Notes under the pieces: model-generated | The model's database searches: none | Told to the model about the DNA's origin: nothing | The model's input: only the letters and a program-made list of their open reading frames with translations | Part shown: positions 1 through 4,391 of the stretch, piece after piece | Numbering within the stretch: position 1 is the first letter of the stretch | Layout of the letters: each line of letters begins with the position of its first letter | Assembly (NCBI GenBank): GCA_964595035.1 | Contig: CAZQNW010000045.1 | Span: 1-7,058, forward strand | Direction: 5' to 3' | DNA length: 7,058 nucleotides | Source: JAKASV01 sp964595035 | GTDB taxonomy: Bacteria; Babelota; Babeliae; Babelales; Vermiphilaceae | Program-made: the position numbers and the translations under genes

Positions 1-746
1 TTGTCTTGACGTAAGTCGATACCGGATTCTTTCTTGAATTCACCGATAACATAGTCAACGATGACATGGTCAATGTCGTCACCACCGAGGTGGGTATCAC
101 CATTGGTTGATTTAACTTCAATGACGCCATCGCTAACGTCGAGAATTGAGATATCAAACGTACCACCACCGAAGTCAAATATTGCTATGGTGCCACTCTT
201 TTTCTTGTCGAATCCATATGCGAGAGCTGCGGCAGTAGGTTCGTTGATAATACGTTTTACCTCTAAGCCAGCAATGCGTCCGGCATCCTTAGTCGCCTGA
301 CGTTGTGAGTCATTGAAGTAAGCAGGAACTGTAATGACAGCTTCTGTTACTGTCTCGCCAAGGTAATCTTCGGCAGTCTGCTTTAATTGACTTAAAATTG
401 CCGCTGAAATTTCTTCAGGAGTATATTCCTTGCCTTGAGCTACTATACCGACGTCCCCATTTGATCTTTTTATGACCTTATAAGGGATGTTCTTGATTTC
501 ATCTTGGACCTCATCAAATTTGTGGCCGATAAAACGCTTTACCGAGTAGATGGTATTTTCAGGATTTGTAACAGCCTGTCGTTTTGCCAGTATACCTACA
601 AGACGTTTATCGTCTTTGGTAAATGCCACTACGGATGGAGTTATGTTTGCTCCTTCCTTGTTAGGAATAACCTTTGGGGTTGTTCCTTCCATAACTGCCA
701 CAACCGAGTTGGTTGTACCGAGATCTATGCCTATTATTTTCTTCAT
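1..746 (-). CDS. dnaK: Molecular chaperone DnaK (Hsp70), N-terminal part, truncated by window edge
   Basis: ATP-dependent Hsp70 chaperone that binds and releases unfolded proteins in the cytoplasm with DnaJ and GrpE. Only the first 248 complete codons are in the window, which is most of the nucleotide-binding domain; the rest and the substrate-binding domain lie beyond position 1. The translation shows the phosphate-1 motif GIDLGTTNS (residues 6-14), Lys70 in SVKRFIG (the catalytic lysine position in E. coli DnaK), FNDSQRQATKDAG (144-156), INEPTAAALAYG (167-178) and the phosphate-2 motif IFDFGGGTFDISIL (189-202). These motifs are invariant in the family and the gene is intact as far as seen. 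The start is ATG at 746, where the protein aligns with the usual MKKIIGIDLG opening, and a GAAAGG ribosome-binding site sits 5 nt upstream. It is transcribed divergently from the ankyrin gene. No grpE or dnaJ is visible, and I see no CIRCE operator upstream. Confidence 0.98.
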   Translation of the reverse strand, partial: MKKIIGIDLGTTNSVVAVMEGTTPKVIPNKEGANITPSVVAFTKDDKRLVGILAKRQAVTNPENTIYSVKRFIGHKFDEVQDEIKNIPYKVIKRSNGDVGIVAQGKEYTPEEISAAILSQLKQTAEDYLGETVTEAVITVPAYFNDSQRQATKDAGRIAGLEVKRIINEPTAAALAYGFDKKKSGTIAIFDFGGGTFDISILDVSDGVIEVKSTNGDTHLGGDDIDHVIVDYVIGEFKKESGIDLRQD

Positions 747-751
747 GTAGA

Positions 752-757
752 CCTTTC
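752..757 (-). promoter_or_regulatory. Ribosome-binding site of dnaK
   Basis: On the minus strand the sequence reads GAAAGG, then 5 nt, then ATG. It is a good Shine-Dalgarno match at normal spacing and supports the start at 746. Confidence 0.7.
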
Positions 758-827
758 TTTACTTTTTATAGATTTAATATCTCTAAAAACTGCTGCAATT
801 TTAATATTTCATCTTATACGTTATAAT

Positions 828-855
828 ACTGTACATATTACCTGTTATTTGTCAA
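828..855 (-). promoter_or_regulatory. Possible sigma70-type promoter of dnaK
   Basis: On the minus strand a perfect TTGACA (-35, 855 to 850) is followed after 16 nt by TACAGT (833 to 828). The latter matches TATAAT at 4 of 6 positions, including the important second A and final T. This would give a leader of roughly 75 nt before dnaK. The only other -10-like hexamer, TATTAT (828 to 823), would need a 21-nt spacer, which is too long. The region is AT-rich, so chance matches are likely. I found no CIRCE inverted repeat (TTAGCACTC-N9-GAGTGCTAA) and no clear heat-shock sigma-factor promoter. Confidence 0.35.
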
Positions 856-1017
856 TGATTATTTAGAAAATCTTAGTTTAATTGACTCAACTTTCTTAAG
901 TTTCCTTTGTAAGGGAAGGATGGCATACGTTTATGTCTGGTTGTGGTTATTGCATTTTCGCCATATTGAGCTAAACTTTGGCTATAAAATTGATGTCTAT
1001 GTACGAAAGAGAAGTTA

Positions 1018-1517
1018 ATGTATAGATTTTTTAAGATTACCATAATAATTTTACTTGTATGGTCGGGACATATTAGTGGAATGGTTTCAAGCAGATGCTG
1101 TGAGCAGGAAGACCTTTCAAGTATCCGTGAATATTTTCAAAATCGAGAGCGGATCATGAGGACTGTATTGAGTCAAGCTATGAAACTTGGTCTTCTGGGC
1201 TATAATCCTTCAAGCGGAAGATCTGATGACAGGTTGGCTCAATCCATACGAGATAATAATCTTTCAATGGTTGAATTATATCTTATGGGTGGTTGTGAAC
1301 CTGATATGGAGATGCTTGAATTGGCATTTGCAAACTTTAATTTTGAATGCATTGAGTTATTGATTCGATATAGCCCGGGTGTCAAATCTATGGATTTTTG
1401 GGCTAAGCTTCGTTTGGATGCTATTGTTAAGAAAACAATGTATGACTTTGTTGAATATTTTCTTCAATCAGTTTCTGATATTAATGCTACCAATGTGTAC
1501 GGTTCAACGCTTTTACA
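1018..1517 (+). CDS. Secreted ankyrin-repeat protein, 5' part (interrupted by assembly gap)
   Basis: First 166 complete codons of an ankyrin-repeat gene that runs into a run of N. The N-terminus MYRFFKITIIILLVWSG has a short basic start followed by a hydrophobic stretch, which fits a Sec signal peptide. The Cys pair at SSRCC does not form a lipobox, so a lipoprotein is unlikely. After about residue 70 degenerate ankyrin units appear, such as NLSMVELYLMGGCEPD and FECIELLIRYSP. The last readable codons, VYGSTLL followed by CA-, fit the G-x-T-x-L-H opening of an ankyrin repeat, with the split codon probably His. The start is ATG 1018, preceded by a weak purine-rich AGAGAAG; an upstream ATG (993) is out of frame and stops at once. 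Ankyrin repeats are protein-binding scaffolds, and in intracellular bacteria such secreted proteins are often host-directed effectors. That role is inference here. The part beyond the gap (1620-3605) is almost certainly the same gene. Confidence 0.88.
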
Positions 1518-1617
1518 NNNNNNNNNNNNNNNNNNNNNNNNNNNNNNNNNNNNNNNNNNNNNNNNNNNNNNNNNNNNNNNNNNNNNNNNNNNNNNNNNNN
1601 NNNNNNNNNNNNNNNNN
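1518..1617. other. Assembly gap of 100 N inside the ankyrin gene
   Basis: Exactly 100 consecutive N, the usual placeholder for a gap of unknown length. The 5' reading frame ends with two bases of a codon and the 3' frame begins with the last two bases of a codon (TG of a probable Leu). For one intact gene the true missing length must therefore be 2 modulo 3, whereas 100 is 1 modulo 3. The apparent frame change across the gap is thus an artefact of the placeholder, not evidence of a frameshift. Confidence 0.97.
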
Positions 1618-1619
1618 TG

Positions 1620-3605
1620 TTAGAACATGAGCCCGAAATTATTCATGATCCTCGATTAGTTGTTTTGCGTGATGCGGTATATTCAGGAAACCCTAATACT
1701 GTAGCTCTTTTATTGAAGCATGGAGCTTGTCCGGATCTCGTTGACGACCGTGGTTTGCCGCTGCTTGCATTAGCTATTGAACGTGGTTATAGTGCTATTG
1801 TTGATTTATTGCTTAAAGCCGGGGCTATCGTTACTTTTGGTGGGATACTTGCAACTGCGGTTAATTGTGGCGATAGGGCTATCGTTGAACGGTTACTTAA
1901 AGCAGGTGCTGATGCCAATGATTGCGATTCGTCTGGGAAGACAGCGCTTATGATTGCTTGCGAACATAAGCGTATCGATCTTGCTCAACTGTTATTGGAG
2001 CATGGAGCAAAAGTTGATATTGAGTGGCAAGGTAGGAAACTTATTTTTTATGCTTTTGAACAAGGGAGTGTTGAGCTTGTAGATTTATTTGTACGCTTCG
2101 GGGCGCGCATAAATGAACGTGATAGAGAAGGGGTTACGCCATTGCATATTGCTTGCAGGATAGGCTCTGATGTAATGGTTAAACGGTTGTTGCTGTATGG
2201 GGTGCCTATAGATGAGCAGTCACCTCTTATAAATGTAGAAACGTCTCATGGAGAGACTCCTTTGATGATAGCTTTACTAAAAGGGGATACTAAGATAGTA
2301 ATGTTATTGCTTAAGGCTGGAGCAAGACCGGATTTGCTATTGAATGGATCTAATATTTTGGAATTTTGTGCTCAAAGATCGTATAATGATGTTGTACAAA
2401 TGTTATTGCAAAATCATATAGTCAGAAATCAAATAAACCCAAACTATCCAAGATTACTTGAGATAGCCATTCGTAATAATGATAGAATGTTGATTGAACT
2501 GCTACTTTCATTCCACAGGATTACAAAGGAGGAAGGGGCTGAGCTATTGTGTATAGCTGTACGTAATGGGAATATTGAGATAGTCAAAGATTTACTTGCA
2601 CGTGGAGCTAAAGGTGACCCTGAAAAATTAAGGCAAGTCTGTGGGCATGTTGAAGCGGATATTATGAGAGAACTCCTTTTGTCAGGATTAAAACTAGAAG
2701 AGATTGCGCCGCAAGTTGTACGGCAATCTGTTGAAAACTACATACGCACAGTCATTACTCCGACTCGTGCTTTTATTGAAGCAATAAAAAACGATGATCA
2801 AGTACGGTGCTTAGATATCCTTAGACATAATTCTATCGAAGTAAACTTACCTGACGAACACGGCAATACAGCTCTGCATCATTGTGTGTTGCATAATAAT
2901 GTAACAATGATTAAAGAGCTTCTTGTGCGTGGTGCCGATATTACACTAAAAAATAATGATGGTAATAATCCGTTGTATTATGCAAATCCTGATGTGGTAA
3001 ATGTTTTTATAACTGCTGCGATGCCAATGAGAGAAGTTTGTATGCGGGCGATTTTTCAAAATTCCAAAAAACTTGCTGCCTGTATAAATGTATCTGCCTC
3101 TAGGTATCAAGAAGCTGCTGAGAAATTACATGAAATCAAAAAAACTATTAGATTATTATCCCGTCTTGGTTGTGCTGTCTCGGCAGGATTATTCTGTGCA
3201 GTTGCTTATAAAGGTTGTCGTGTTTTCAAACCCCATGGGTTTAGACTACTGTTGAGGCAGGTATGGAAGCCTTTTGTTGCAGGCGCTTCAATGTTGGCTA
3301 ACAGTATCTTGCTTTTAAAGGCATATAAGTATCCAATTCTTAATTATTGTATGCAAGGATTTTTGAAGCGTCTTAGGGTTTCAAATGATGCATCCAGTAC
3401 ACAGGCTATTGCGTTACAAGATCATCTAAAAAATGATTATCATAAAAGGCGTGCTGCGAGCTTCTTTGATGCTGGGTTATATGTTCCGCAGAATAAGCTT
3501 AGGCAAGATATTATCAACGAATTTCGCCGAAATGGTCCTGAATATGCGACATATGTTATGACAAGATTATACGGAAGGTTATATTCGGAATGTTGTGGAT
3601 ATTAA
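1620..3605 (+). CDS. Secreted ankyrin-repeat protein, 3' part, with C-terminal hydrophobic segments
   Basis: Continuation of the gene starting at 1018. The frame is open from the gap edge (LEHEPEIIHDPRLVVLRDAV...). A TTG at 1665 is internal and lies inside a repeat, so it is not a credible start. In the 661 codons seen I count about 13 ankyrin units from roughly 1620 to 3020. The clearest are KTALMIACEHKRIDLAQLLL, VTPLHIACRIGSDVMVKRLL, ETPLMIALLKGDTKIVMLLL and NTALHHCVLHNNVTMIKELL; those between about 2340 and 2750 are degenerate. After the array comes an amphipathic helix (AEKLHEIKKTIRLLSRL), then two hydrophobic stretches, about 3154-3216 (CAVSAGLFCAVAYKG) and 3269-3322 (PFVAGASMLANSILLLKAY). 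These could be a membrane hairpin or buried helices. The last 90 residues, ending YSECCGY, match no family I recognise. Probable role: exported protein-protein interaction module, perhaps membrane-anchored. The gene is convergent with the toxin locus. No terminator is evident after the stop. Confidence 0.93.
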   Translation, partial: LEHEPEIIHDPRLVVLRDAVYSGNPNTVALLLKHGACPDLVDDRGLPLLALAIERGYSAIVDLLLKAGAIVTFGGILATAVNCGDRAIVERLLKAGADANDCDSSGKTALMIACEHKRIDLAQLLLEHGAKVDIEWQGRKLIFYAFEQGSVELVDLFVRFGARINERDREGVTPLHIACRIGSDVMVKRLLLYGVPIDEQSPLINVETSHGETPLMIALLKGDTKIVMLLLKAGARPDLLLNGSNILEFCAQRSYNDVVQMLLQNHIVRNQINPNYPRLLEIAIRNNDRMLIELLLSFHRITKEEGAELLCIAVRNGNIEIVKDLLARGAKGDPEKLRQVCGHVEADIMRELLLSGLKLEEIAPQVVRQSVENYIRTVITPTRAFIEAIKNDDQVRCLDILRHNSIEVNLPDEHGNTALHHCVLHNNVTMIKELLVRGADITLKNNDGNNPLYYANPDVVNVFITAAMPMREVCMRAIFQNSKKLAACINVSASRYQEAAEKLHEIKKTIRLLSRLGCAVSAGLFCAVAYKGCRVFKPHGFRLLLRQVWKPFVAGASMLANSILLLKAYKYPILNYCMQGFLKRLRVSNDASSTQAIALQDHLKNDYHKRRAASFFDAGLYVPQNKLRQDIINEFRRNGPEYATYVMTRLYGRLYSECCGY

Positions 3606-3918
3606 TCCGTTGTCATTCCTATAGTTTGGTAACTTTACCAGCAGGGTTAGCTTCAGCTTTGAATACATCAAGCATTACGCATTCAGGAGTTACGGCAACA
3701 GCTCTGGGTTTGCCAGGGTTAACTTCTGCCACTACTTGAGCGATTTTTCTTACACCTTTTCCGGCTACATTCAAGGCCTTGCCTGTCTCGGCAAGCTAGA
3801 ATGATGAAAATTTGTCTTTGATTTTGGGAGGTCACTATAACCCTAGTTTGCAGGGGCATTATAGTTTAGTATGAGCCCTGTGCTATTATTCACACTAAGA
3901 ATCATATTCATTTAGATA
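3606..3918. other. Intergenic region between convergent genes
   Basis: About 313 nt without an intact gene, between the stop of the ankyrin gene (plus) and the stop of the immunity gene (minus). It holds the 58-codon remnant at 3619-3795. A 6-bp perfect inverted repeat, CTTGCC-6nt-GGCAAG (3778-3795), lies at the remnant's edge. A bulged weak hairpin, CAGGGGC/GCCCTG, lies near 3851-3880. Neither hairpin is followed by a T-run on either strand, so I do not call a terminator. Nothing else is recognisable in 3799-3918. Confidence 0.6.
3619..3795 (-). pseudogene. Orphan protein tail: start-less 58-codon remnant
   Basis: On the minus strand a frame of 58 sense codons runs from just after an in-frame TAG (3798-3796) to a TAG stop (3621-3619), with no ribosome-binding site and no start codon near its beginning. 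It reads LAETGKALNVAGKG and KIAQVVAEVNPGKP, and ends FKAEANPAGKVTKL. The Ala/Lys/Val-rich, regular composition looks like real protein. Hand-counted GC over 3661-3780 is about 46% (55 of 120), like the body of the large toxin protein and unlike the AT-rich immunity gene beside it. It lies downstream of the immunity gene on the same strand. I infer that it is the displaced C-terminal tail of the carrier protein or of a lost paralogue. It could instead be a chance open frame or part of an unrelated degraded gene. I recognise no named domain. Confidence 0.5.
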
Positions 3919-4368
3919 TTATCTAATTTCCTCACAAGAAAAAGACTCTATTTCAAATGAGTCCTGTAGAATAGGAAGAATTCTTGTTAAATACCACTGG
4001 AAATTTGTAATTTCTAAATTATTAGTTAATGAAATAACTTGTCTGGTCAAATTAGTGTTAACCGATAACTTGCCATGCCCCCAAAATAAAAATTGTCCAC
4101 CTATTTTAGTATTTTTCCAAGTTAATATAAGACCATTAGGTTCCATGTTTTTTTCTTTTTCTATAATTAACTTAATTAAATCGTTATATTTAATAATAGA
4201 GTCAATTTGCCAGTTAACACATTCCTTATCGCCTAGCGGTATATAACTTATACTCCCATTATGAGATAATACCCATCCATTATTTAACAATAATTGCAAA
4301 ATGTCTTTTGTAGATATATTACTGTATTTATCTGTTAGATTTATATCAATACTAGATGATATAGACAT
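3919..4368 (-). CDS. Putative immunity protein for the adjacent nuclease toxin
   Basis: A 149-residue protein of a family I cannot name, with no signal peptide or membrane segment, so probably cytoplasmic. It starts at ATG 4368 behind a strong AGGA ribosome-binding site (6-nt spacing) and begins 23 nt after the stop of the large toxin gene on the same strand, so the two are probably co-transcribed. Visible features are an N-terminal helix LQLLLNNGW, then YIPLGDKECVNWQ, then LTWKNTKIGGQFLFWGHGK, and a C-terminal block FQWYLTRILPILQDSFEIES followed by FSCEE. The Trp/Gly-rich centre and the WYL...P.L helix look like a compact conserved fold. Immunity proteins of polymorphic toxin systems are typically encoded directly after the toxin and bind its C-terminal domain. 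The assignment rests on position, size and shared low GC (about 27% over 3961-4380), not on recognised homology. It could instead be an accessory or hypothetical protein. Confidence 0.72.
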   Translation of the reverse strand: MSISSSIDINLTDKYSNISTKDILQLLLNNGWVLSHNGSISYIPLGDKECVNWQIDSIIKYNDLIKLIIEKEKNMEPNGLILTWKNTKIGGQFLFWGHGKLSVNTNLTRQVISLTNNLEITNFQWYLTRILPILQDSFEIESFSCEEIR

Positions 4369-4373
4369 ACTAA

Positions 4374-4380
4374 TTCCTTA
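4374..4380 (-). promoter_or_regulatory. Ribosome-binding site of the putative immunity gene
   Basis: On the minus strand TAAGGAA lies in the 23-nt gap after the toxin stop, with AGGA 6 nt before the ATG at 4368. This fixes the start and provides independent translation initiation within a shared transcript. Confidence 0.7.
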
Positions 4381-4391
4381 AATATATTAAA

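Noticed and set aside
61..866. Plus-strand open frames across the dnaK region (61-300, 504-866, 550-750)
   Set aside because: They are antisense to or overlap the clear dnaK coding sequence and its promoter region, and their translations show no domain-like pattern.
1081..1110. Lipoprotein signal at the Cys pair after the ankyrin signal peptide
   Set aside because: The residues before the cysteine are S-S-R, which does not fit a lipobox.
1665..1667. TTG as the start of a separate 646-residue ankyrin protein
   Set aside because: The frame is open upstream to the gap with ankyrin-like residues (LEHEPEIIHDPRLV), and no ribosome-binding site precedes the TTG.
1018..3605. Frameshift pseudogene, because the two ankyrin parts are in different frames
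   Set aside because: The frame difference arises only from the arbitrary 100-N placeholder. Both halves are open and repeat-rich.
3851..3880. Hairpin CAGGGGC/GCCCTG as a terminator for the immunity gene or the ankyrin gene
   Set aside because: The stem is bulged, has a loop of about 17 nt and no T-run follows on either strand.
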